A stretch of 64,000 nt of DNA, taken from NCBI GenBank assembly GCA_029204045.2, contig CM055069.1, positions 25,090,825 through 25,154,824 of the forward strand. Direction: 5' to 3'. The first letter of the stretch is position 1. Every line of letters begins with the position of its first letter. The notes below the pieces were generated by a model, which saw only the letters and a list, made by a program, of their open reading frames with translations, had not been told where the DNA came from and ran no database searches. Shown piece by piece: positions 20,938-32,255 of this stretch. This stretch comes from Tillandsia leiboldiana (lineage: Eukaryota > Streptophyta > Magnoliopsida > Poales > Bromeliaceae). The position numbers and the translations under genes are program-made.

Positions 20938-21593
20938 TTGGCGCAGGCTTGACTGGACCTGATGAGGCAGTCAGTTCAGATTGGGTGATCAGAGATGAGA
21001 GTTAGTTGTGGCATCATGTTCCTTCTGTTCCACTTCTTGAGCATCTAGATAGAGGCATAGTAGCTGTAGAGTTTACTTTTCCCCAGCTTTCCTTACAGCA
21101 CTGTATTTGTTACTTTATGCCTCTAGTAGACTTAGTGGGCAGACCGTTGGGCTTGTTGGCGGCACCCACTGAGAACTACTTGGGACGTAGTTCTCACACC
21201 CGTCGTGGTGTATTTTCCCACAGGGACTTCTACTCCTGTTCCTGCTGCTCCTGTTGCTGCTTCTTCAGATCGAGGTGAGGGAGTCGCGAGCTAGATCCCT
21301 ACCAGTCGTCGTCCAGAGAGTAGATGTACCCTTATCATTTGAGAGTTTCTTGTTGAGAGACCTTGTTGTGAGGTATAGAGTTGTACTTTTCTTTCAGAGT
21401 TGAGTGACTTGTACTTTGGTGAGGACTTTGTATTAATTTATTTTATTTCCAGCAGGTTATTTTCAGCTCTGATATCTGGATAGTTTAGTATCTATCTTTT
21501 GCAGGTTTGGCGCTTCGTCTATACGGGGTTCACCGTATGGGCGGCGGATCTGTTGGCGAGCCCGGGTCGCAGTTTCGACTCCGGGGCGTGACA

Positions 21594-21910
21594 GAACTTG
21601 TCACCAATGTGGACTTGAAGGACACTTGATGATGTCGTGCCCGAAAAGGAGAAAGAGGAATTCTTCGGCAACTTCATCTACGGAGCGAACTCAACGGAAT
21701 CAAAAGACACATCAAGTCAAAGGAGTTCACTCAACCCACCAAAGGTCCGAGCCACAACATCAATCATTCAAGTGGATCACTGCGAGGCAAAGACCTAAGG
21801 TGGATCAACAGTCAAAGCTATCATCTCCCAACCACAATGAATCAAGACAACCCAAAATTCGACAATTTTGGATTCGGAAAGGTGATATCTTTCCTTGTCT
21901 TAAGTTCTAA
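21594..21910 (+). pseudogene. gag: C2 gag C-terminus and remnant of pol start
   Basis: Resumes the gag frame after A3, with the second zinc knuckle CHQCGLEGHLMMSC and a Ser/Gln/Lys-rich linker. It ends WIRKGDIFPCLKF then TAA. In C1 the equivalent residues VWVREGEIFPCLVV lie about 20 residues before the protease DSG, so C2 breaks off just before protease and has lost the whole of pol. Confidence 0.8.
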
Positions 21911-23471
21911 TTAGCTTATGACTGTATGTAATGCTTTGATTGGTTTTCCTTTCATATTTTTCTGAATCTCTGCATTACATGTTTTCAATGCTCTTCGTTT
22001 TTATGTTTTGTTTTTGAACAAAGGGGTTTTAACGAACAAGTGCGTTGAATAAAAAGGGTTCCACTTTCAATCACTCCAATTTAATTTTATATGAATTATC
22101 AACTTTACTCCATAATCAAAATTCTTGAAGATACTTCATTATAAGAGTTTTTGATAATTATATTCATCAAATTTTAGTAATCATGTGTGATCTTTAGATG
22201 ATTAATCTATCTCGGTTGTGTGAGTTCTTTGTGATAAACATGAGACAACCGATAGACTAAAATTTGGGATTTAATTCTTTCACATAAGAGATTGTATTTT
22301 CTTACAAGGGTAATGAAATGAATTGCAAAAGATGTGGAAAGAGTTACATCCGAAAGGAGTGTGAAAACTACCACCACATGATGGAAAGAGCTGCCACCCC
22401 GGTCGTCCGGTTTGTGTGTGAAGCTACCACATGTTATGGATGCTTGATAGTATTTTTTTTGGAAAAATCTTTAGATGAAGCATTTGGAGATTCATTTTCA
22501 AAGTTCTTATATTTTGAGCAATCTCCTCGTTGGTATAAGGTGGGATAGTTAAAAGATGCTCAAAGAGTCACCCTTAGGTATTTTAGTGCATATCTCAATT
22601 TTGAAAGGGTAGAAATCAAATTGATGTCATTTGGAAATCTCTGTAAGTCATCTTTGTAAATCCGTTACATCTTGATAGAGTTTGGATCTCTAGATTATTT
22701 TTGATGACTTATGTTTGACGTATATAATATGAAAAACGGTTTATAATGTTTTATCTTTGTTTTTCATGATTTCGGAGTAAATCTTTTTAATTTTTGTAAA
22801 ATTAATTGGATTGAATGACATCTATGTGATCTCATATTATTTTCAAGCACTTAAATTGTTTTCTTGATGGAATACAAATCGGTAATTCAAATATTTCAAA
22901 ATCTGGATTTGTTTCAAGAAATTATTTGATTTTTGCTTTCGACTACCGGTACGCAATCTGCATTTTTGTTATATACCGGAACTGAGTTTTTATCTCTCTT
23001 TCTCTATGAACTAATGCTGTTAGTGATTTCCTTTTGTCTAGTATGTTCACTGTTTGACAATTTGTGACAAAAAGGGGGAGAAGAGAAATGACGGAGATGA
23101 GATCATCGAGATAGGGGGAGACGGAGATGAGATCATCGAGATAGGGGGAGATATGAAAAAGGAGTCGAAAAATAAAAAGAACCAAAAGGACGAATCAAAT
23201 GTAGGATATAACTTTAATTTCTGACAACTGACTTTTGATTTGTTTGGAGTTTTGTTTTGCAGGATCTACATCACTTTAAGACTCCAAGTCCTAAGTCATA
23301 GAGTTTGTTCTAAGACTGGTTCAAATGTAATTTTTATTTATTGGATCTTTCACGCAAAGAAAGTCAATGTTTTGGTGATGACATTGAGTTTCGATTTTTT
23401 GGTTTAAGATGAGTGTCTTGAGCGTTTTATGTATTTTTGGGTTTTGTCATGAAATTGCCAAAGTGGGAGAT
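21911..23471 (+). mobile_element. C2: non-coding 3' region, pol deleted
   Basis: AT-rich, no reading frame worth calling. It contains the block shared with C1 (22315-22430). At 23089-23150 a 31-bp unit (ACGGAGATGAGATCATCGAG plus ATAGGGGGAG) is tandemly duplicated. It ends in the polypurine tract GCCAAAGTGGGAGA just before the 3' LTR. The part from 22425 on is duplicated at 54902. Confidence 0.7.
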
Positions 23472-23906
23472 TGTTACGGCTTTTTGTGTTGGCATATTTC
23501 GTGAGTTGAGTTAGAGTCTTGAAGTGATCAAATTGTCAATCAGCAATCGAAGACTCAGAGAAAATTCAACAAGAGCTCAAGTTGACACTCAGTGTTTTGA
23601 GTATTGAAGATTGAAGATGAAGAATTGTGGATCAATTACATCAATCTCAAGAAGAAAGGATTCAAAAGGATCAGGTATGTTTAACTAAATAATTTTGGTG
23701 ATCCAAATACTTTCTTATAGTGTAGAAACACTTGGATGGATTTTTAATCGCATAAAAATCAAAAACTGGACATGGTATATGTTCAGGATCCGGAACAGGG
23801 GACTACAGTCCAGACCCCGAACATTGGTTGGTTCATGCACAAATCCAGTCCTGAACATCCCTGTTTCGTTCCGGACCCCGAACGTGGATTTTGCTGAAAC
23901 TGCATG
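23472..23906 (+). mobile_element. C2 3' LTR, fragment
   Basis: First 435 bases of the copia LTR (TGTTACGGC), near-identical to 14471-14905, immediately after the polypurine tract. Interrupted by LTR A4 after gcatg (23902-23906), a likely target duplication whose partner is not in this copy. Confidence 0.85.
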
Positions 23907-24229
23907 TGTAGTGGTCCAGATTTTCCCATGCAACCTTTCCGATGAATCCACTATGTAGGACACCTAGTTTTGGTGTCTGGCCCATGGTGCATCAAAGGGA
24001 TGCCCCAGATGGACCCTGTGAGACTTTGTTAACTGATTTGGCATCCGGCTGCATTTGCCGAATTTTAGAAAAGGTTTTGGGCCAATCAGAGGTTGGATTT
24101 GGATTCAGCGCGGAAAAACGCTTGAAAACGGCTATTTGCTTGTTAAATTTGGAGTCCGGATGACCAAAAAGGGCTTCCGGAAGTTTTCGGGTGGAGGGTG
24201 ACCGTGGACCGGCCTGAGCCACGTGGCGG

Positions 24230-24400
24230 CCTATCATTGGCCGGCTCACACAGCTCGGTCCACGGGGACGCGCAGCGGTGCATGGACCGTGGGCGGGAGA
24301 CGCGTGGCGTGCGCGGAGAGGTTGGCGCACGCGGCGCGGCTCAGCGATTTTGCGCGGCTGCGGTGGACCGGGCGCATGACACGTGGCAGCCTGGCATTGG
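24230..24400 (+). promoter_or_regulatory. Two exact ERSE-I-like modules in A4
   Basis: CACGTG at 24230-24235 and 24380-24385, each followed after ten bases by ATTGG (24246-24250, 24396-24400), i.e. CCAAT-N10-CACGTG on the other strand. ACGCGTGG cores at about 24299, 24474 and 24553 lie between and after them. TATA box follows at 24726. Confidence 0.65.
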
Positions 24401-24725
24401 CGGGCTCACGAAGGCGCGATCCACGGTGCATGCGGAGGGAGGCGCCTCGGTACGGAGCGCGTTGCGGCGCCTGACGCGTGGTCGGCCGCACTCGAGTGCG
24501 CCACGCGTCGGCACGCGAGAGGCGAGCCGTACCTACCCCCGCTGACCGCGGGGGGACGCGTGGCGCGCGCCGGAGGCCATTGCACCGCTGTCCCGTGTTA
24601 CGTGTACACGTGGCAGCACCGCAGGCTTTCGGGCGCGTCGGACAGGGAAGCTGCGACCGAATTTTCGGATCCTGGCGCTCGAAAATTGCGCCTGAATCCG
24701 GCCCAATGTGTTTGCGGGCTGGGCC

Positions 24726-24733
24726 TATATATA
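24726..24733 (+). promoter_or_regulatory. TATA box of A4
   Basis: GGGCCTATATATAGTGG. The same box is at 57216-57223 in A5. Confidence 0.7.
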
Positions 24734-26225
24734 GTGGACTTTGGGCTCACCTAGCTCTTTTTCTGGGTGGTTTTTCACAGTGTTTCCTTTAGGGATTTTC
24801 TTCCTCCACCTGAGATACATTTCACAGAGCATCCTTGGAATTTTTAGGGGCACGCATCCCGAGGTTCCCACTTTTACGGCGCGGCGCGACGCTCGTTCTC
24901 CGGCGACCCGTTTCGTCACAGTTCAGTACGTGGTCTCCGCCGGCTCACTCCAACCTCGGACTTTGGCGATTCTTGCGCCGTTGGACTCTCGACAGGTAGG
25001 ACTCCAACTTCTGTGTTTTGAGTTTCCTCGTTTTCCGTGCTAACCTTGGAGTTTCCTGAGCTTCCATTTGACCCATTTGTCTTTGCTGATTTTTGGACAG
25101 CGCTGCGGTGTTTTAGCTGTATCTCATTGCACAGACGTCGGATCGAGGCGATTCAGTGGCATTTTTCATCTTCACTTCGCAAGGAATCTCTTGGATTTTT
25201 TCCTGAATTTTTGGGATATTTTACGAAGGTGAAAATCTCCTTTTACTGTAGTTCTTTGTTACAGAATTTCTGTACAGTGTTTGTTGGGGTGTTCCCCTTG
25301 CCGAATTTGCATCTCAGCTATGCAATATAACATATCACTACACTATCTGTGTATAACCATCTACCCAGCACTACTCTGTCTAGCCACACTAGGCTGCTAA
25401 GCACCAACTCGGCCACTATGCCGCTGAATACAGGGTCCAACTAACCCGGCCACCTTGGCCACTCTATTTTTCTTTATTCTTTAGATTCTGGTGCTTTAGT
25501 TCAAGTTAACCCTCAGAAATTCTTATCCAACGGGCCCGAGCCCGGTAGTTTTGCTACCATAAGATAAGATTTCTAAGGTTGCCGATAACACCCGCAAGTG
25601 TTACCCCGCCCAACGGGGAACTTGTCATACGGGTCACTGCCCGGGAGAGGGACACTGCCTATGGCTCCGACAAGATCTACGTTTCACCCCCGAAGGTACG
25701 CCCATTTTATCTTTTTATAGTTTCATTCTTTTCTTTCTATTTAGTTCTTAGCCTCTTTGCCTTTGAACACTTGCTTTCCTTTTTTATTCAGGCTTAGAGC
25801 TCCCTTTTTGCCACTGGCAAATCACTTTCTCTTTTCTTTGAGCCTTTAGCTCCTTGCTTTCACTTTTAGCCATTCGAAAGTACCTCGTCCGACGGGTCAC
25901 TACCCAGGGAGTCCTGCTCCACTTAACGAGTCTCAAATTCGAAGGCGCCAATTACATTTTCTTTATGCTTTTAGCCACTTTTAGCTTGCTTTTAATCTTT
26001 GCCTTTTAGCAACAATTTTTTTTTCCTTTTATCCTAGGTCTTGCCATAAGGATAACTAGAGAGTCTCCTGGACTCTTAAACATTTCTCTTTTATTTCTTT
26101 AACTCAACTTGAAGTTAAAGTTATTATCCATTTGCCCAGACACCCTATGACCTTCTAGGGTTATATTTGATCAACTCTTTAAACTGGGGATCTCATCCCA
26201 CATTTCTGATTCCTCACTGAATTCT

Positions 26226-26837
26226 AGAGTTAACTAAACTCTGTTTTCCTGCTTCACCATTAACTTAGAGTTACACTGACTCTAATTCCATGTTCCACTG
26301 TTATCTTAGAATTACATTGACTCTACTTTTCTGTTTTCCCTTTCATATCTCCACACTTGATCCACCTTTTCCACCCTCCTGATTCCTTACTGAATCCTAG
26401 AGTCAACTTGACTCTATTTCCTGTCTGTGAGTTTAAACTCTTCTAGCTCAACTTAGGTTCCCTTTACCTAAGTCCCATGTCATACTTGTCCTAGAGTTCC
26501 ATGACTCTATGCTGACCTCTAGTTCACCTTAGGTTTCCTTACCTAAGTTCCATGTCATACTCATCCTAGAGTTCCTTGACTCTATGTTGAACACTAGCTC
26601 TCCTTAGGTTCTCTTTACCTAAGTTCCATGTCATATACACCCTAGAGTTTTCTGACTCTATGTTGATCACTCTATCCAGTGTCCTTAGGTTATCACCTAA
26701 GACCATGCCACTCATCCTTCCTAGGATAACTCCTAAGTTGATGTCACTCGTCAAACCCCTAAACTAGGTTTTCTCCAAGTCTTACCACCAACAAGTTCTG
26801 TTCCCTTATATCACATGATTCCTAGGGTTGTACCCTA
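26226..26837. repeat. Series of AGAGT/ACTCT and CTTAGGT/ACCTAAG hairpins in family B LTR
   Basis: At least eleven short inverted repeats: AGAGT-type at 26226-26242, 26265-26285 (TTAGAGT/ACTCTAA), 26398-26416 (TAGAGTC/GACTCTA), 26492-26509, 26567-26584, 26643-26660; CTTAGGT-type at 26451-26473 (ACTTAGGT/ACCTAAGT), 26528-26547, 26603-26623, 26684-26701; TAGGGT/ACCCTA at 26823-26837. Loops are 3-7 bases and vary. The same series is in the solo copy (about 59690-60310). Confidence 0.7.
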
Positions 26838-27313
26838 ACATGATCACAGTCATCAAGTAATTACTCATTTCTACGCATGCAATTATTTTCATATCCATCA
26901 TAAAAATAATATTTATCCTCTAAGTCCTTTTTGCACATGAAAATGAATTATCTCCTTTTGGCAATCGACAGTTGCATTTATCATCTGTGTCCATCTACAC
27001 ATACAAATTTATCCCCTATTGTGGATAAATCATAAATATCACTTTTCCTCTAAATTTTTCTACACATGCACATATATCATCTGTTATTGGCAACCAACAG
27101 TTGCTCTTTTCATCTGTGTTCCTCTAAACATGCAATCTTATTCATAATTACCTAACGCCTCTAACAGGCTACTATCATGCTTCGAATCGAAAAGCAAAGG
27201 AGCAAGGGGAGAGGTCACCCAATTTTGGCAGAATTCCCCACCTTGTAGTGTACCCAATTGCTTGTAGACACTTGCAATTGGTCTCCGCGCGATTCAACTT
27301 GTCTCCTCGAGCT

Positions 27314-28090
27314 TGCACGCAAAACGATGCACTTCTCTTGAGTCTGCACGCAAAACGGTGCACGTCCATCAAACCTGCACGCAAAATGATGCACGTCACT
27401 AAAAACCCACACGCAAAACGGTGCGCATCATTTTAGTCTGCACGCAAAACGGTGCGCGTTAAATCAATCGGCACGAAAAACGGTGCACGTAACTCGAATC
27501 TGCAAGCAAAACGGTGCACGGTCTACTATAGGGTTGCACGTAAAACGGTGCACGTTTTTCTAACCCTGTACGAAAAACGATGTATAATAATAGAGAGTGC
27601 ACGCAAAACGATGCGCGACAACACAACCGGCACGCAAAACGATGCAAGTACCTCAAATCTGCACGCAAAACGGTGCACGTCTTTTCCAACCCTGCACGAG
27701 AAACGATGCATAATATTAGGATCGGCACGCAAAACGGTGCGCGACAACACGATCGGCATGCAAAACGGTGCACGTACATCAAATCTGCACGCAAAATGGT
27801 GCACGCCTCACTGTCGGGTTGCACGCAAAACGGTGCACATTTTTCTTGTCCTGCACGCAAATCGATGCAAAATATTAGACTTTGCACGTAAAACGGTGCG
27901 CGATAACACAAGTTGCACGCGAAACGGAGCACATACCTCGGTTTGGCACGCAAAACGGTGCACTTTTTTCCAACGTTGCACGCAAAACGGTGCACGTTTT
28001 CCGAGTTTGCGTCCAAAACTGCGCATATTTTTCGAATCCGCATACAAAACGGTGCATTTCTTCCACAACTGGCACGCAAAACGAGGCGCG
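27314..28090. repeat. 31-bp repeat array, 25 units, in family B LTR
   Basis: Twenty-five units averaging 31 bp. Each has a conserved 19-base part, consensus TGCACGCAAAACGGTGCAC, and a variable part of about 12 bases. The conserved part is an interrupted palindrome (TGCAC ... GTGCA around eight bases). Equivalent arrays lie at 60779-61556, and shorter ones at about 32978-33605 and 54528-54866 in the plus-strand element. Long open frames on both strands here are a by-product of the repeat lacking stop codons. Confidence 0.85.
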
Positions 28091-29258
28091 CCAAAACTGC
28101 CCCCGGCAGTCCGCGCAGCAAAACGGCGCAGTATAACTTGGTTTCTAACACGCAATATGGTAATGGGGTCAAATCTAAACCCAAAGAAGGCATAAAAATT
28201 ATGCTAAAAATATCGTGAAAATAACGTTACCTCGTACAGTCGCGCGGTCCATTGACTTTTTGGAACGCCTCCTGCGCTCCACAAGGTTCACGGCGCGCTC
28301 GCTTGCCCCACAAAATCTCCTCTTTTTTTTTTCTTTTCTTCTCTCTCTATCTCTCTCTCTCTCTCTCCCTCACTCGAAGCTCGACTGGACAAAAATGGAA
28401 GGAGAAGAGGAAGGGTCCGCGGGGAGGAAGAAGAAGAATAAGAAAAGAAAAAAAAAAAAAAGAGAAGAGAAGGGAGAGTGGGGGGGGGGGGGCGGCCCGT
28501 GGACCGGGTCCACGGGTCCCCCCAATGGGAACCCGCCAAATGGCGGTTCACCACGAAGGGGGGCGCGCACCGGGTCCAAGCGGCACCCCCCACGCCACGT
28601 GGCGCGCGTCCTGCGCGCCACCCGGGCGCGCACTAGCGCCAGGCGCGCCTTGCGCAGCACGCCTCCCTCGCCTCGATCCGCGCGCCGCCATCGCCTCCAG
28701 ATCCATTTTTGTTTCGTTTTCTGTCCATTTTTCGTCCGTTTCCGTCCAAATTTGACAGGCGGCTTCGTTTCAGCTTAATTTACCACAGAAAAATTTAAAT
28801 TTTCAGTTTTGGCCATTTCTGGGCCACCAAAAGCCCCGCTGTATCCAGAATCGCTGGCGGACCCCGTTCTCGCAATCCGGATATCCTATCAACCCGAAAT
28901 TTTTACTATGGCCTTAAAACATAATTACGAAGCTCCCCAAATTTTCTCAGAATTTTCCGACACTGTTGGCGAAGCCCGTTCTCACTATCAGTCATCCGAT
29001 CAACGCGAAACTTTTTCTGTGGTCTTAAAATATATTTACGGGGCTCCCGTAATTTCCTCGGAATTTTCCGACACTGCGAATTTTCCACTAAAAATCTGGG
29101 CCCCCTTTCTCCAATAAATTTTTAGATCTCTCCATTTTAACCCGAATTGGGCCCAACTCGCGTCCAAATGTTCCTTACTTCCCCAACTTTCATAACACTA
29201 GTATTTCATACCACCTTTATTTACATTTATTTATGTGCCGAAAATTCGGTACATTACA

Positions 29259-31499
29259 TTCTACCCCCCTTAAAATAAGTTTCGTCCTCGAAACTTGAAT
29301 CACATCTCGACTCCTACTTGATCGAGAGGGAGGAAATCTTGCCCTCACTACTGCGCTCACTGTATATCGTGACCGGCATCAAATTTCCTGCTCGCCAGGA
29401 CTACACCAGCAACTCATTCATGAATCCCTATCGCAATTTAGGGACAAACACAGACCTGGTGTCTGGCCACTTTCACCAAGTAGGTGAAAGACACAGTTGA
29501 GCACTTGTTCTCTCAATTGCCACGAATGATCCAGTTTTTACTTGCGAAATTTTCACTTTAATTCCGCCATCATTCTTTTCACAACGAGGTTGCATCTGCA
29601 ACTAGTTACATCTACCGCATTTCCGGTCGCTCCGCTGCCTAATGTGGAGGGCAAAGGCCAATCCACTAGTCCTCAACTATCACACACGCTACAAGCGCTC
29701 CATGTCCACGGGTTATCAGCTAACCCGATATCTAGGTCTATTAATAGGTCCGCAGACCACGATCCAATAGGGGCCTATAGCCCAACTAGTCCAACACTGT
29801 ACAATGACTCTCACTAGCACAAAGATCCAATCGTCATACGGGTAGATCCACACTTAGGATTGCTACCCCAGCACTCCCACTAGGAGCTACAGAACCTCGA
29901 TCACCCCTAGCACTACGGCCTGATCATATCACACACTCTCGGTGTACTAACAGCCTCAAGGCTCACACGTGGCATTTCACGTTCCTGGGTCGTCGCTCGG
30001 ACTACCGCCCCGACCAAATCTCTATCATGCCCCGCCATCAGGTCTCGAGCCGCTGTCTCTCACAGCTGACTGCGCCTGCCCACTGGGCTACAGGCCCACA
30101 GTCCACAAACATGGTCCAGGCACGGATCGTCCACAAGCGAACCCGCTAATCGTCGCCACGCGACCACTATGCTCCACTGAGCAAAATCAACTAACAAGTC
30201 GTCAATCCACGACCCAAACTCTCTATATCAACTCTGGCCACACTGGGCAAAGGCTAATACACCACCTAATCAGCTCTCTCTGGCTAAACCGTACCTGTGC
30301 TCCATGAGCACCTAAACAGTTGGGCATCCTACGCCCCTACGCTAACTTGCGTAATCCAGAATGTTAAGCAACTTGCTTAAACACGCGCGTAACTCCTGTA
30401 CACCTCTCCCAACTGGGTTGAGGCACCAAAAATAACTGTCCACCAACTCTGGTGATCAACTCGCAAAGACTATGGTGGCAACCCTGGCATTACACCGATT
30501 CATCAGAACGGCGCCACAAAACTCTCGCTCTTTCGAGAGGTTCCCGCATCCTGAAGCCTACTCTGGGCCTCACCAACTCTACTATGCGGCAACACAGCCA
30601 CAGTTGTCGCGCCACACGGTTACTACCGTCATCAGGGGCAAATTCACGCCGCCAGGCTCGTAAATCTTTCTTGCCCTAACCCTCAGGGCACTGCAACTTG
30701 GCTCTCGCGACATAGCGATCACCATTTACCTCGCGAATCGGTCTCTTACTGGACCTTACTAACCATACTTTGCCAGCAACCTAGCTGACACAAGCGTAAA
30801 ACACCCTATGCTGAAGGTGTTGGCTGCGCCGACAAGAGTTCGGCGGCCACAGCCATTTCTTTACTGTCGCCCCTACGGGCGGCGACGCCGTATACCTATG
30901 CGTCATTTATGCAGCCTCAACTTGTTGCGCTATCAGTCACTGGAGCCCATCTATCTGCTCCAACTGTCACGCTGACGTTACTCTTAGGCGTCGAAACCTG
31001 TCTTCCTATCGACGGGGAATTTCCGCCGACGGCAAGAAGTCTGACCTGCTGCTGGACCACTCCAACAGATGCGGTTCCCTGCTATCGCAACTCGTATACG
31101 TCGTTTGACCCCGAGCCCTCTCGTGACTCGGGTCAAAACAGGTGCGTCTCCCTATGTGGTGTCATCGCTAATATGCACACCACAACGACACAACCAGCCC
31201 AAATTTAGCCATTTGAGCAACGCGCAGTCTATACACCGACAAAAAGGCTCGTCGACCCAATCATGCGAAAGTATAAGAGGGTACTCCTTTTCATCTCCAA
31301 CATTACGTTGTCGGCCGCCAACGTAATATTCGAAGAATGAAAGCTCGTCGCCCTCGATCAGCCCCAACATCCTTTTTGGGAACAACAATAACCAATCAAA
31401 TACTTTCGCCCAATAATCCACACACTCTCTCGTGCCTAAACCATAGTCTCCCTAAGGTTTGCTAATTAACCACCTAGGACTATTCCTAGGCTCCGATAC
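29259..31499 (-). mobile_element. Internal region of B-minus, non-coding
   Basis: 2,241 bp between the LTR start with polypurine tract (29259-29275) and a primer-binding-site remnant (GTATCGGAGCC on the minus strand, 31489-31499). On the minus strand it carries GTTTCGAGGACGAAAC before the polypurine tract, the same signature that ends the gypsy pol region, so it derives from a Ty3/gypsy element. No protease, reverse transcriptase or integrase motif is found. A 60-codon stretch near 31250-31421 (DYWAKVFDWLLLFPKRMLG...) is conserved with the plus-strand element. A non-autonomous (LARD-like) element. Confidence 0.7.
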
Positions 31500-32255
31500 A
31501 GTAGTGAACCGGAATTTTAGTAAATAAATAAATGTAAATAAAATAGTATGAAATGCTATTTTATTGAATTTATAGAGGTGAAGGATGACCTGGGAATGAA
31601 TTGGGCCCAAATCGGGATTAAAATGTGAGATCTGGAATCTTACATGAGAAAGTGGGCCCAGATTGTAAGTGGAAAATTCACAGTCTCGGAAAATTCCGAG
31701 AAAATTACGGGACCTCTGTAAATGTGTTTTAAGGCCACAGTAAAAGTTTCGCGTTGATCGGACACCCGGATAGAGAGAACGGGCTCCGTCAGCGAATTCA
31801 AATACAGTGGGACTTTTGGTAACCCAAAGAGTGTCCAAATTGAAAAGTTTAAGTATCAGGAGGTAAATTAAGTTAAACTGTGGCTGCCCGTCAAATTTGA
31901 GAGAAAACGGGCGAAAAACGGGCAAGAACGGACGAAAACGGGCGAAACTAGGCTTGGGCCCAAGTTTCGGGCGCCTGAAAGTGGGTTCCGGGTGCCCGGA
32001 AAATACTGTAGCAAACCGGGTTTTGTAGCACTGTAGCGAACCGGTTACTGTAGCAGCACGGTCCGGACTTCGATGCGCCCGAAAGTTACTATAGCACGCC
32101 CGGAAGTTACTGTGGCACGGATCCCGAGGCAGTTGGCACGGATCCCGAGGCGTTGGCACAAATCCCGAGGCAGCGGGCGCGAATCCCGAGGCAAGTTTTT
32201 CGCGCGCGGCGCGCTGTGGCACGCGGCCCGAGGCGCGTGGTAGGTGGGGAAGCGC

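Larger units (their letters stand above)
17415..21593 (+). mobile_element. Solo LTR A3 inside C2 gag
   Basis: 4,179 bp from TGTGGTGACCC to GGGGCGTGACA, flanked by gaact. Start and end match A2; the interiors share blocks (for example 17449-17560 with 6910-7030 and 20699-20745 with 10045-10096) but are diverged. No primer site, polypurine tract or internal LTR, so a solo LTR. GC-rich U3 at 17800-18330, TATA near 18390, tandem repeats in the 3' half. An independent insertion from A2, since TSD and site differ. Confidence 0.85.
23907..25317 (+). mobile_element. LTR A4, truncated on the right
   Basis: Starts TGTAGTGGTCCAG like A1 and A5. It retains U3, promoter and the first part of the leader, then ends at a deletion that joins it to the family B LTR. 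Near-identical to 56383-57804. Confidence 0.82.
22425..29258 (+). repeat. Duplication copy D1
   Basis: Matches 54902-62718 in the same orientation with only scattered substitutions and small indels per line. It lacks 973 bp present in the other copy between 57805 and 58778; the join at 25315-25318 shares the four bases cagc with both ends. Confidence 0.85.
25318..29258 (-). mobile_element. Family B LTR (3' LTR of B-minus), left end deleted
   Basis: Minus-strand LTR starting TGTAATGTACCG at 29258. The complete solo copy at 58192-62718 shows that the last 586 bases are missing here. To the right, a minus-strand polypurine tract (AAGGGGGGTAGAA) and the internal region follow, so this is the 3' LTR of a longer element, not a solo LTR. 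It contains two hairpin arrays (26226-26837 and 27314-28090) and a GC-rich U3 at 28490-28680 with a near-match ERSE-I (CCAAG-N10-CACG at 28576-28594). Confidence 0.82.

Noticed and set aside
27314..28090. CRISPR-like array (constant repeat, variable spacer)
   Set aside because: It sits inside a plant LTR, spacers are only about 12 bases and recur, cores are degenerate, and no cas-like gene is present. Treated as a minisatellite-like array.
27452..28195. Open frames of 244-247 codons on both strands over the 31-bp array
   Set aside because: The unit lacks stop codons in all frames; translation is repetitive (CTQNGAR, FACRF) and open on both strands at once.
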